From: Heligmosomoides polygyrus polygyrus
Taxonomy: Eukaryota; Nematoda; Chromadorea; Rhabditida; Heligmosomidae
Assembly: GCA_947396885.1 (NCBI GenBank)
Contig: OX377201.1
Span: 24,343,923 to 24,407,922 of the forward strand
DNA: 64,000 bases
Direction of reading: 5' to 3'
Below the pieces are notes generated by a model that did not search any database, was not told the DNA's origin, and worked only from the letters and a program-made list of their open reading frames with translations. The translations under genes and the position numbers were made by a program. Within the stretch, counting starts at the first letter, position 1. Each line of letters opens with the position of its first letter. This document shows, one piece after another, positions 32,001-40,650 of this stretch.

Positions 32001-35000
32001 AGAAGTAATTGTTAAGATAGAAAAATCCCGCGTGATAGATGGTCCAGCAAAGTGAGCCGAGAAACAGTGACCATTTCGCCGAAAGGATAGGTAGAAGCGA
32101 GGGCGTGAAGAGACTGGCCAGCATGTATGTCACATAGCACGTTGCTTGGCTGAAATGATGTCTTTAAAGCAGTTACGTCAAAGCATTTTAATTCCTTTTC
32201 ATTAAAGGCTGAAATTGCTGTTACCGAGGTTGTAAGACCTCTTAAAAATGCTCGGTTCTGATTAAAACTATGGCGCCAAACAGGACTCGAGTATCTCCTG
32301 CTTAACGGCAGGATGCTACGCCATAGCTCCACGAGTATGTTTTGGTGCCTGCGGGAAGAGGTAGGTGGATTTGTGTGCAATCAAAGAGCGCTTGTGGCGT
32401 AGCGGCGTATCATCCCTCTGCCTGGTAACCAGGTGCGTTGGGTTCGAATCCCGTCTAAAGCAAGAATTTTGGTCGCTAATAAAAACTATTCTCTGCGGGA
32501 GCTACATCAAGGGCTAAACTCATGCGGCGTCCTGAAGTTGTGGATAGCCAGGAATTAAAGGAAGCTGTCGAGTAGGATCCAACACAAACTACAGGTGAGC
32601 TCGTACAGAGGTTCGGTTATCTCCATTCTACCTTTACCGATCGTTTTCAGGTAGTCGGAAAGTCGAATCGGTATGGGAATTGGGCCACATCAGCTCAGTC
32701 ACACAAGCAAGGCAGCACGAGTTGCCATCGCTGGAATTCTCATCCGCAAAACCAAGAACAGTAGTTTCTATGACTACACCGTGACGTCGGATGAGAGTTG
32801 GATCCACTGCGACAATACCAAAGGAAAGCGTCAACGGTTGGTGGACAAAGCACCGCGACAACAACGAGCACTATACCTTTGTCCTTGGGAAAAATTTCGA
32901 ATTTCGAATGATCGAATAATATTCGATTTCCAAAATTACGAATTTCGAATGATCGAATATTATTCGATTCTCAAAATTTCGAATTTCGAGTTGTCGAATA
33001 TTCAAAGAATCAAATGAACACCTTACTTATTGTGGTCACTCAATGATTGACATTTACTTATTTTTTATTACCCACTGTAAACTGCGTTCGACGTTCGAAC
33101 GGCATATACAAAAGCTTCTGATTGTCATTACTCTTATACCAGTTGGTTAATGGCGAAAAGGATCGGTAATTATCAATTGTGGTACATCTCTATCAATGGA
33201 TCTCCTGTCCCGTGGTCGACATACTCCCGCTACTCTTACGTTAAATCAAGGCTAATGGAGTGGAGTGTGGCGAGTCCAGTGAGTGATAAGCGCTACTGCG
33301 GCTGAAGGCGACGAGCGAGGCGAGGGTGAGCTGAGGACCGAACCGAGGCTGTGGAAGTTACTGTCCAGGCTCAGATGCCGTTGTTCAAGCGCCGCGTAGG
33401 GTGCTCCATCCATTTCCTTCACGAGAGCAAAAGACGGTGACAAAGGTATAATGGCAATGAAGCACCCTTGCTTCCCTAAGAATTCGTGCCCCCCGAGAAG
33501 AGAGAACTACCCGAGATAGGCAGAGCTAGATTGCTATACATCTTGCTCCATAGGTTACTGCCTCCTCAGGTTTTTTTTTTACCGAAGCTTCTATGTGGTA
33601 AAAGAAAGTAAAGGCGATCTGGTGCAGAAGAGGCACATTGGAGGCTCACGAGTGGCATTCAATCTGCGTTCTGGCTCCATTGAAGAGCTTCGCGTCACTT
33701 ATAAGCAAACGGACCCGAAGTTCACGGTTGGAATCTAATCTGATAAGACAATTCGACTTGGAGAGTGTTATTGCTAAAATGTGGATGGCTCGCTTTCATA
33801 AGAAACGGAGTATTACTGGCTCTTGTACTCCATAGCATTGCTCTTCCTCTCTAATTTAACGTCTCTGATGGCAGAAAGGAGGAGCTTCCCTGGCTCCAGA
33901 AAGTGCTACCATCCGTCGTTGTACTTGGGGTAGAAGTACAAAACGGAGATTCTCCCGTAGTATACCGACGGCAAAAGCGTCATTGAACAGCCACAACACG
34001 ATTCACTCGTAATTCACATGACTGGCCGCAGGATGCTCGATGGCGTTCAAAGGAAGCAGGGACGCAGCGGAGGTCCGCTTTTGCACGCGCTTACCTCGCG
34101 TCGACTAACACGGGAAGTCTCTGAAGCGTATGTCTGAACGAGAAGAGCGAGTCATATAGAGAGAATCCCCACCTCTCAATTCCTATAAAAATGTGTTTAT
34201 TTTTTGCCAAGAAAAAAAAACCCCAGGAGTACGGGGTCGTTGTAGTTACAATGTAATGGGCGCCTCATGAGTTCGACGATCTTGTGTGTTCGTGATGCCT
34301 CTGCCGCAAGCGGGTCGCAGCGCAGTGGGCAGAGACGTTGCTTCATGCGAGGGAGATCGAGGGTTCAATTCTCCTGCGCTGCTGCACTTTTGCATTTCAA
34401 ATTGATTGTTGAGATTTGAAGGATTCTGACGTCTATACCATTTCAGAGGTTTTCTACTAACTTTTCCAGCTGCATGCTGTGGTATTCAACATAATGATGT
34501 ATAAGCGTTTAACATCATTGATACACAGGTACAACGTGCATGAAGAAGAAGCACTGGTCACAATACAGACGGCGTATAAAGGCTACATGCTCCTCACAGT
34601 TTGTTCCTCTACATGGACCGATGGCCTCGGGAAAAACCATCCTGCTCGGATTTTCAAAGACCAGGACGTGACGTTGCAAGTGGTTCCAATGAAGAAACGA
34701 GGTCTGTGGATCCCGCAAGCTGACATTAACGGCCATCATTACACTCTTTCTCTCATCTTTGTCTGTCAACTGGAAATCAGAAGTAGCTGAAGGTTTTCTA
34801 AACCTAACACAAACAATGCCCGCCGATGCAGGACTGGTGATCCATCTGTTTACGCTGAAGTGTGGCCCACCTTTAGGCAAGGGACCTTCGAGGGAAGAAA
34901 TCAAGCTGGCCGAACGGATGGTCAGCATACTCAAGGACTTCGAAGCACGTCAACTTGAAGTTGGCGAAGACGAACAGCTGGAAGTGGTGGAAGAAGAAGA

Positions 35001-37671
35001 TTGGGATCCGCAAGACGAACTGATAGACGTGGAGATGCAAGCAAGAATTGGACATATGATAACGTTTTCGGGTGGAGTGATTTCACTCCCACGATTTCAT
35101 TTCACTACCATTGTGCACGACCGTCCTTTTGACGTGCAAAAAAGGGACAACATCCTGAAGATAGATGTCGAAGCTGCGGGTAGCTGCGGGTCGCTGAAGG
35201 AGAACGGAACTGTTATAATGACATTGAAGGTGGTGTCGCTGGTGTACCAGCGAGGAGCATGTAGCTTTTATACGCAGTCCGATTGTGACCAGTGCTTCTG
35301 TTTCATACACTTTGTGCCTGTGAATCACTGGTGTTGAACGTTTATACATCGTTGAGTAGCTTTCTCATTGCCTTGTGGTTAAAAAGCGGTCAGTAATAAA
35401 CAAGTGGCAAGAAATTTCTTCTCGGCGTAGAACCGTAAAATTAGGCAAGAACATCTGAAAGTGGTATAGATGTCAGAATCGTTCAACTCTCAACCAAACA
35501 TATGAAATGCTAAAATGCAGCAGAGCAGGAGAATCGAACCCACGACCTCCCACCCATGAAACAACGTCTCTCCACTGCGCTCCGAGCCACTGGTGGGCGT
35601 ACAAGACCCACGAATTCTATTGTAACGGACTCCCTACTCCTTGTGTTTAACGACTTGGCAAAAATAAACCCATTTTTATACTAATTGAGGGGGGATTCTC
35701 CCTATATGACTCGCTCTCCCTTTTCAGACATACTCTCCAGACCCTTCACTTGTCAGATTTCATACATATATTTCGGCCGCTTTGAATGACGCGCGAAACA
35801 AAACATCGTTCTTATCAAAAGGTCACAATTCCCTGGTTTTCGAAGAAGAGTGCCATTAACTTGTTAAGAGAGATAAAGAATGTTTGAATATTCGAATAAA
35901 CGAACATTCGAATATTGTTCTTTCTCGAATATACGAATAAACGAATAATTAGGATATTGGACTCTCTCGAATTATCAGATAAACGAATAATTCGAATATT
36001 GGACTTTCTTCAAATAGTCAAATATTCGAATATTCGAAATTCGACTATTCAAAGTTCGAAAAAGACAAAGGTATAGCGAGCACAGCAACTGTGAAAGTCC
36101 TCCACGACAACGCTCCACCGCACGCCGCAAATATCACGCTGCGAAAAATTGAGGAGTTGGGCTGGGAACTTCTGCCTGACCCACCTTATAGCGCAGACAT
36201 TGCGCCATCAAGTTCCAGCTTTTCCGGTCGATGCAGCACGCCTTTGCGGAGAAAAATTTGAGAACCGGGATTAAGCCGAAATTTGGGTGTTCAACTTCTT
36301 CGAGTCGCAGCCACAGTTCTTCAAGAAGGCAAATCCATTCTTTGCGTGGGCGTTGGCGACATGTCGTTGATATCGAGATTACCTCATGCACTAAGGTATG
36401 GTTATTCTTTTCTCGTAGCGAAATTTCTTTTTGAGCAAAAACGACATTTATACTCCGACAACCTAATATCTTTAAATAATAAGTTGTCGGAGTATAAATG
36501 GATTTCGTCGGCGGTCTCTTGCATAGCGCTATGCAGCTTTCGAAAGAGAATGATTTGCTCTAACACAAAATGTATTGCTTTTCTTTTTTCATTCTGAATT
36601 TTGCGAATTTTTAGGTCGTTAAAGTGAAAAGTGAAGAAGTGGCCACTTGTTCTCTCCGCTTATGCTTGAAATTTTTTGCGCAGTTTTGCATAGCATTTAG
36701 ATTACAATGTTCTGTAATACAAGAATACATGTCGGTCTTATTTGCTCATTTGTCCTTTATTGAGTTTTAGGCCATCAAATTGGGACGTCCGACTTTTCCG
36801 TCCGAATTTTTACCGACAGCTCGGTTCTGTGGTTGGACTTTTTTGCTTGGTGTTATATGTCGATCGGAAGAGGATGTCTTGCTTCATAAGAAATTGTGTC
36901 TCGTTTACTGGCTCATGCTGATTTCTGTCGAATATCAACAACTGAACAAGGAGAATGAGTTGTTGGTGAAGATGATTTTTCTCTTTTTGGCATTTTGTTG
37001 ATATTGGTCTTATTCTTATTGTGCACAATATCTTGCACAAATTCTTATTGTGCAAGATATTCTCTTCCAAACGACATATAACGCCAAGCAAAAAAGCCTT
37101 CCAAGAACAGTAGCTGTCGGCAAAAATAACCATCCTCCCTCGGACGTCCCAATTTGATGACCTAAAAATCAATAAAGGACAAATGAGCAAATAGGACCAA
37201 CACGTATTCTTGTAGTACAGAACATTTTTTTTCCAAATGCTATGAAAAACTGCGCGAAAATTCTAATCTAAGCGGAGAGAGCAAGGGCCCAGATGCCGCT
37301 TTCTACTTTTTCACTTTTCACTTTAGCGACATAAAAATTGACAAAATTCAGGGTGAAAAAATGCAATACTTGCACTGATAGAACAAATCATTCTCTTTCG
37401 AAAGCTGTATAGCGCTGTGCAAGAGACTGCCGGTGAAATCCGCAATGAATCGTTGAAAAAAACAGCGGGGGCTTACGAGACAACCTGATATATAAACCGC
37501 TGGAATCTCAGCCTTCTTGTTGGCGAATCTAAAGGTTTTCGTAACATGTATGTGTGCCAGTTTAAGCATCTCCTTGCCCGCAAAGATCTTTTTTAGATGG
37601 TTGTAGCTGCATATTTTTATATTATTTGTGTTTGTATCTTCTACGAGTGGAACTGATTGTAATTCACACCA

Positions 37672-37739
<68 letters not shown>

Positions 37740-39989
37740 CCTGTACCATATCAGCAGCTGAGTAAAAATAAACCAAAAACAGCACATTGAAGCGACTTCG
37801 AGCAAAACATAAAAGCGTCATGTGGTATCTGGAATTCTGCGTCTTTAATGCGTTGCTAAGAAGGATATAGTACCCGTAACATATGGTGAGAAATAGATTC
37901 CGAAAGATTTTTACAAGAAATTCTACAAGGTCAAAAAAGGGAAAGACGCCAATTTTAAGGTATGACGACAAAAAATTTCGAATTCATAAAAGTTGGATGG
38001 ATGTTCAAAACAGTTCAATTTTGCCTTTCAATGAATGCTAGCATGACCTAGTGGCTCTATAGTTGTGTATCATTTGATGACACCGAAGCCGAAGCCGTAA
38101 TAAGATTTAGCCGTAATAAAGTTGATAACAGTACTGGTCGACAGCTGAGCCAAACTCTTCGATAGAGTTGTAGGTTGGTGAGAGTGCAAGACATGGCAGT
38201 GCCCGGCTGCACTGGAAACGTTACGGTGCTGACCTTCTTCGTATAATGAGACGACAAATAAAACGAGAACGAGACGTTATTACGGGCGAGGAGCAACCAT
38301 CCGATAATCTAGATCTTTCATGGGACAGGAATGCTCAGCGAACTAACTACAAACTTGAAACTGGCCGAACTTGTGCGAGCCCAGCAGCGGTGAGAGGAGT
38401 CTAAACTAAACTTTATCCCTCGCTTTCTAGAAGCTCCTAATTGCACAAAATCACCGGAACATTCATTTGGAAGTGTCTAAAATTTCCTGGTATTTTTCTA
38501 AAATACCATAAGATGATTACAGTGCTCACGCCTTTCATAGTAAAGTTCTGGATAGGTTATTCTAATATGTATACAGGTACTGCGATGCTGCCTTGTGAGG
38601 GTTGCCTAAGAAAAGAGCTTTTAAAGCTCGCGTGAAAAGCGATGGTGTAGGTTAGTCAGTGCTTTGAACGGTTCTCTTCTTCACTATTCTTTTCTTGCTC
38701 ACCTTCTTTAATTCTTTTCTTCTTCATCATTACGTTCTTCTCGGTAATTTTTATCGAAATAGTGGTCGTTTAATGAAGATGTGCCCTCGCGTTATATGTG
38801 GTTCTTGATTGAAATGTTCACGTTTAGCCTTGCACTTTAAAGCATTTAGCATTTTCATATTTTAATTTCATTTATTTTCAAAATGTAAAACTTAAAAAGT
38901 GAACGACGGCGCACTCAATCCCTTCTAGGATGCGCCACATCTTCTACTTCCACGGGATATCGTGGAGGCGAGTTAAATACGTATTTGACCATACACTGAC
39001 TTGTTATAGCCAGGCGATGGATAAGTCAGCGCCTTATCCTTCGCAGACAAATCTGGTACCAATTCACCGACCCCGGAGGGATGGAAGGTTTGGTTGGCCT
39101 GAGCAGGAAATCCGAACCAAGAACCTGGTATCGGGTGCAGGCGACAGTCGGCGCCTTCACCGACCGCGCTTCACACGCCCATATAAATAAATAACTAATT
39201 AAACAAGGCTTGTTGGATTCTGCTAATCAAGCTATAGACTCACCCACCCGTAGTAGCCGGCATGAGCATCGATTCGGTCCGTTTCGCGAGCGTTCACGGA
39301 ATGCAGAACAGACTCGACGAGAAAAGTCTGGAAGGAAGTGACGACTAGAACTCTGTGATTCATAGGAGAAGCTTAGGAAAATTCCAAAAATTTTCCAAAA
39401 ATGGGCGAATTTGGTATTAATACCCGATCCCCTAAAATAGATCTAATCAAAGGCTTAATTACTTTTGAGCTGGGACAAAATTGTTTAAAAATAAAACGCT
39501 ACCTGTCCAAAACTCCTAAAAATAAGTGGAGGTTTTCTGCGTGGCAAGCATCACGGTTCCAACGAAAAGCTTGAGGAGTTTAAGAAACATTAGGTACTGT
39601 TAGATGTTAGGGGGGACCGATAATTAAGCAGTGTATAATTGGGGCGCGTGATAGTGCTGTCGAAGGAGGCGCTGAGTGTCGCGTGCACCGACTCTATGTA
39701 GGTCTTGGTTCAGATTTCCCGCCAGGCCGATAGCATCGGGGTCGGTGAATTAGCACCAGACTTGCCTGGGAAGGAAAAAGCACTGACTACCCCGGTGGCC
39801 ATCCATAGATGTAGAATGTCTTCCCTTTCCACGCATCGCAAAAGGAATTGTCTAAGGCCGTTTTCTGCACAATTGAAGGATTGAAACCGTCACACATACC
39901 TGTGCATCGTAGCCGATGAAAATGCACATATGTCCTAGTCCCAGCAGGACTATGCAGAACCGCTCAAAGGACGACGAAATGCGTCGCAT
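22942..39989 (-). CDS. UNC-93-like membrane protein, eight coding exons (C-terminus not found)
   Basis: Exons (5' to 3' on minus): 39989-39900, 39327-39248, 32149-31962, 31813-31717, 31551-31274, 24660-24472, 23974-23803, 23077-22942. All introns are GT-AG and every exon phase joins without a stop, giving 410 codons from ATG 39989. The product has about nine hydrophobic segments and family motifs: YDAQTFLVESVLHSV, AGYYGQATCYVTYMLASLF, LFYTGYTAYLTSHSSRE, FWLAVYPTTFLF, YMPAYYSASAGLGEI, RDFGLMPTL, ATIEPTNEQP, and a GMIDSATNTV block equivalent to GxGDSxxNTQ. This is the UNC-93/UNC93A major-facilitator-like family; C. elegans UNC-93 is a regulatory subunit of a two-pore K+ channel in muscle. Which paralogue this is cannot be told. 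The last 50-80 residues are missing, probably in an unfound exon to the left. Confidence 0.85.
23163..23346 (+). mobile_element. SINE family C, 5'-truncated copy
   Basis: Body from GATTTGTCTGGAAAGG to a CTTTACC tail, inserted in the intron between UNC-93-like exons 7 and 8. Confidence 0.6.
23803..23974 (-). CDS. UNC-93-like exon 7
   Basis: 172 nt, acceptor AATTTCAG, donor AG|GTACGT. Encodes MGAIITGGSRVIRDFGLMPT, a membrane segment (LCISAFSTMVVLVALAA) and ATIEPTNEQPWLIQP. Confidence 0.87.
24472..24660 (-). CDS. UNC-93-like exon 6
   Basis: 189 nt, acceptor CCTTTCAG, donor A|GTTTGT (weak). Encodes YKMLSTFVDVNMLLLMPLFI, IGIITAFWLAVYPTTFLFTE and YMPAYYSASAGLGEIA. The 6.6-kb intron separating it from exon 5 carries a mariner, a MITE and the LTR/hAT/RTE nest. 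Confidence 0.87.
24890..25608 (+). mobile_element. Degenerate mariner in UNC-93-like intron
   Basis: Plus-strand frames give RTIRHWFESF, DDQLKAMVEADRPQTVREL, RHLNAIGRGKKLDEWIPHEL, VTCDEKRILWI (first catalytic Asp block), EMEVMHQK and VNRRGPVLLHDNVRP (second Asp block), in the order of a mariner transposase of the SETMAR-like group. Truncated before the third Asp. Multiple stops. Confidence 0.82.
25702..25862. mobile_element. GC-rich PIF/Harbinger-like MITE, copy 2
   Basis: 161 bp with TIRs GGCCTCTGTTATACTCCC / GGCCCCTGTTATACTCCC and TSD TTA (25699-25701 and 25863-25865). Nearly the same sequence as 12410-12569 in inverse orientation; internal CCGCGG clusters give very high GC. Confidence 0.88.
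26019..26053 (+). promoter_or_regulatory. TATA box and initiator of LTR-like sequence
   Basis: TATATAAAG at 26019-26027 and TCAGTC at 26048-26053 are spaced as in a focused pol II core promoter. Confidence 0.5.
26117..28731. mobile_element. hAT-like element with 8-bp TSD
   Basis: Termini CAGGGATGGGCGGAA and complement of CAGGGGTGGGCGGAA. Identical 8-bp flanks GTGGCGAG lie at 26109-26116 and 28732-28739. Many CAGAAAACAG motifs form subterminal repeats at both ends (26148-26255, 28640-28718), typical of hAT non-autonomous elements. No transposase was seen; the interior holds an RTE fragment and AT-rich filler. 2615 bp in all. Confidence 0.88.
26738..28020 (+). mobile_element. 5'-truncated, decayed RTE nested in hAT-like element
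   Basis: Starts at the RT ([11 protein letters not shown]) and runs in order through [51 protein letters not shown] to the terminal AGGTGATA-like motif near 28010. Several frameshifts and stops. Same family as 8527-11953. Confidence 0.85.
29195..29740. repeat. Diverged tandem repeat, about 130-bp monomers in a 265-bp A-B pattern
   Basis: Monomers begin near 29207, 29336, 29479 and 29595 with AAACTTCAGCCC-like cores followed by GGCAATCGAGxTCGCTGA. Units 1 and 3 share GACGTCTTCTAxxTGxCTGG; units 2 and 4 share GGCGGTCCGAAAC. This suggests duplication of a two-monomer unit. Confidence 0.7.
29900..30175. repeat. Dispersed repeat D, short copy
   Basis: Runs of GGGGACCAGTA/GGAGGACCAGTAG-like units followed by GCGCGAAGCGCGCAAGTGCG, AGGCAC and TTCATTAATTC. 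The same order occurs at 59890-61220. The short GCGC palindrome near the end resembles a Helitron 3' hairpin, but no CTRR end was identified. Confidence 0.4.
30705..30967 (-). mobile_element. SINE family C, diverged copy
   Basis: Complement of the family body (TGCGCCACACATTCCACTTC, ACGGGATGTCG) and head (CGCCTCCGCCGACTGCGC). Lies just upstream of UNC-93-like exon 5 on the other side of the intron. Confidence 0.6.
31274..31551 (-). CDS. UNC-93-like exon 5
   Basis: 278 nt, acceptor TATTCCAG, donor T|GTACGT. Encodes a membrane segment (LLFGGAVLFVVFHF), a loop with two N-glycosylation sequons (NFS and NSS), and another segment (WMYGAFFAITLCSNLIFAV), then a cytoplasmic-looking charged stretch. 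Confidence 0.85.
31717..31813 (-). CDS. UNC-93-like exon 4
   Basis: 97 nt, acceptor ACTTTTAG, donor ATG|GTAAGT. Encodes LFYTGYTAYLTSHSSRETIE, the most recognisable family signature, followed by QNSAITWSIGNL. Confidence 0.9.
31962..32149 (-). CDS. UNC-93-like exon 3
   Basis: 188 nt, acceptor CATTTCAG, donor C|GTGAGT. Encodes two or more membrane segments (ATCYVTYMLASLFTPSLLP; FLGSLCWTIYHAGFFYLNNY) and ALMGVGFA. The 7.1-kb intron before it is packed with nested transposons. Confidence 0.88.
32395..32466 (+). pseudogene. tRNA-like sequence
   Basis: GCGTAGCGGCGTATC (A-box-like) and GGGTTCGAATCCC (perfect B box) with an acceptor GCTT/AAGC, but an anticodon loop GGTAACC lacking U33 and several stem mismatches. 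A decayed tRNA or SINE head, not a working tRNA. Confidence 0.5.
34300..34480 (+). mobile_element. SINE-B-like tRNA-derived unit, left arm
   Basis: A-box-like AGCGCAGTGGGCAG and B-box-like GGGTTCAATTCTC, then a conserved body GCATTTCAA ... GATTCTGACGTCTATACC. Related units lie at 35440-35610 (minus) and 54570-54742 (plus). Confidence 0.6.
34816..35337 (+). other. Unrecognised open frame inside inverted-repeat element
   Basis: From the first ATG (34816) about 173 codons: a helical segment EEIKLAERMVSILKDF, an acidic run (EDEQLEVVEEEDWDPQDELI), then MQARIGHMITFSGGVISLP. No family recognised. The last 35 or so codons run into the right arm, so the true coding end is unclear. It may be a remnant of a transposon gene. 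Confidence 0.35.
35440..35610 (-). mobile_element. SINE-B-like tRNA-derived unit, right arm
   Basis: On minus: GGAGCGCAGTGGAGAGACG, GGGTTCGATTCTC and the same body. It mirrors the unit in the left arm at the same distance from the element end. Confidence 0.6.
36445..36500. repeat. 18-bp inverted repeat at a mariner-mariner junction
   Basis: CATTTATACTCCGACAAC (36445-36462) and its exact complement (36483-36500), 20-nt loop. It is formed by two mariner-type termini facing each other. Confidence 0.7.
36474..37490. mobile_element. Palindromic mariner-type MITE, about 1 kb
   Basis: Left arm about 36488-36930 and right arm about 37030-37446 are inverted copies at roughly 85% identity (for example TTTGCTCATTTGTCCTTTAT at 36747 and its complement near 37180; GCTTTCGAAAGAGAATGATT at 36534 and complement near 37400). 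The outer ends AGTTGTCGGAG and complement of AGGTTGTCTCG resemble mariner TIRs. No transposase coding. Confidence 0.7.
37500..37740 (+). mobile_element. CR1-like LINE 3' end with long TAAA tail
   Basis: Sixteen or so uninterrupted TAAA units at 37674-37737, preceded by GATTGTAATTCACACCA, similar to the last bases before the tail of LINE 1 (GACTGTAACTCGCGTCT). Confidence 0.5.
37741..38900. other. Intronic spacer
   Basis: AT-rich, within the UNC-93-like intron 2. No gene or known repeat recognised. Confidence 0.4.
38901..39182 (-). mobile_element. SINE family C copy
   Basis: Complement of a nearly complete family unit; the tail side at 38901 is shortened. Ends 66 bp from UNC-93-like exon 2. 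Confidence 0.72.
39248..39327 (-). CDS. UNC-93-like exon 2
   Basis: 80 nt, acceptor CCTTCCAG, donor GG|GTGGGTGAG. Encodes TFLVESVLHSVNARETDRID and AHAGYYG; the split Gly codon is completed by exon 3. Confidence 0.85.
39641..39870 (+). mobile_element. SINE family C, diverged copy
   Basis: Head GGGGCGCGTGATAGTGC, body ACCAGACTTGCCTGGGAAGG, degraded tail. In the intron between exons 1 and 2. Confidence 0.65.
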
Positions 39990-40016
39990 AGCGTTTTTGC
40001 CAAACAGTGTTGATCA
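39900..40016 (-). CDS. UNC-93-like exon 1 with candidate trans-splice acceptor
   Basis: A strong acceptor CGTTTTCAG precedes position 40016. The 27-nt leader has an in-frame TGA, then ATG at 39989 opens a 30-codon exon (FCIVLLGLGHMCIFIGYDAQ) ending CAG|GTATGT. The other two frames stop inside the exon, so translation must begin here. Spliced-leader addition at 40016 would fit nematode practice; a cis-spliced 5' UTR exon is the alternative. Confidence 0.75.
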
Positions 40017-40163
40017 CTGAAAACGCGATGTTGTTTCAGGAAGCCGAAATTCTGGAAAGCCATATGGATTGAATTGGAGGCAATATTAAAATAGAGTTGA
40101 GAGAGCGCTGTTACTGCGTTGTACCACTTACACACTAGTAGAAGGCAAACTGATGAGACAGAG

Positions 40164-40335
40164 GCTATATGATGTTACAGGATGTTTTGTTGCGATCACA
40201 ACTCTTGCGCCAGGTGGGGCTCGAACCCGCATCTTCTACTTTCGAGCAGCGATGTTCGCCTTACACCACCCGCGCCGTCTGGCCGCACGTAACATCCGCG
40301 ATATCCTCCAGGTCTGTCAGCACCACCCATGATAC
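40164..40335 (-). mobile_element. tRNA-like repeat A, copy 1
   Basis: On minus: GGATGTTAC, a tRNA-like cloverleaf core (GGCGCGGGTGGTGTAAGGCG ... GGGTTCGAGCCCC ... CTGGCGC), then CATCCTGTAACATC. Short inverted GATGTTAC/GTAACATC ends bracket the core. Opposite orientation to copy 2. Confidence 0.65.
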
Positions 40336-40404
40336 GGGGATGGACCGGCCGCTGCTGTCAGCATGGAACCGGTTTTTGAAGACCTTACTAGTAACAATGT
40401 TTTC

Positions 40405-40650
40405 ACACATTTGCTTAAGCCTGGAGCGGCTGGTAGAGAGGCATCACAGGTGGGTGCTGACAGACCTGGAGGATATCGTGGATGTTACATGCGGCCAACC
40501 AGCGCCGGTGGTGTAAGGCGAACATCGCTGCCCGGAAAGCAGAAGATTCGGGTTCGAGTCCCGCCTGGCGCAGGAGTTTTGATCGCAACAAAACATCCTG
40601 TAACATCATATAGCCTCTCTACCAGCCACTCCAGGCTTAAGCAAATGTGT
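40405..40650 (+). mobile_element. tRNA-like repeat A, copy 2, with 38-bp terminal inverted repeats
   Basis: Ends ACACATTTGCTTAAGCCTGG (40405) and its complement (to 40650) match over 38 bp with one mismatch. The interior has a 7-bp acceptor-like stem GCGCCGG/CTGGCGC (one G-T pair), a TCGGGTTCGAGTCCCG T arm and a D arm. The anticodon loop CCGGAAA lacks U33. This is a tRNA-like sequence carried in a MITE-like element. Confidence 0.7.

Larger units (their letters stand above)
34110..35750. mobile_element. Long-inverted-repeat element containing tRNA-like SINE-B in both arms
   Basis: Left arm about 34110-34620 and right arm about 35240-35750 are inverted copies, matching over GAGCGAGTCATATAG, the tRNA-like block, GAAGCACTGGTCACAAT and GCTACATGCTCCTC. 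The spacer of about 620 bp holds an open frame (34816-35337). Lies inside the 32872-36075 element. Confidence 0.7.
32872..36075. mobile_element. TIR element inserted in the mariner
   Basis: Ends are TATACCTTTGTC and its exact complement. Flanks ACGAGCAC (32864-32871) and GCGAGCAC (36076-36083) form an 8-bp TSD with one mismatch. Subterminal arrays rich in TTCGAAT/ATTCGAAT (32888-33000, 35880-36060) mark both ends. No transposase seen. An 8-bp TSD and subterminal repeats suggest hAT; this is inference. Confidence 0.75.
32515..36471 (+). mobile_element. Mariner remnant split by a 3.2-kb insertion
   Basis: Left part (32515-32871): VVDSQELKEAVE, GNWAPHQLSHTSK, VTSDESWIHCDN (first Asp block), KAPRQQRA. 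Right part (36084-36471): TVKVLHDNAPPHAANITLRK, ELGWELLPDPPYSADIAPSS, MQHAFAEKNLR, then a mariner right terminus CCGACAACCTAA at about 36455-36468. About 90 residues between the parts were already deleted before the insertion. Confidence 0.82.

Noticed and set aside
32395..32466. Functional tRNA gene
   Set aside because: Good B box but no U33, mismatched acceptor stem and a SINE-like context. The same reasoning applies to 40164-40650 and 45982-46056.
37674..37737. Regularly spaced repeats as a CRISPR-like array
   Set aside because: It is an uninterrupted TAAA microsatellite, the usual LINE tail. The other tandem blocks (29195, 59690) also lack identical repeats with unique spacers.
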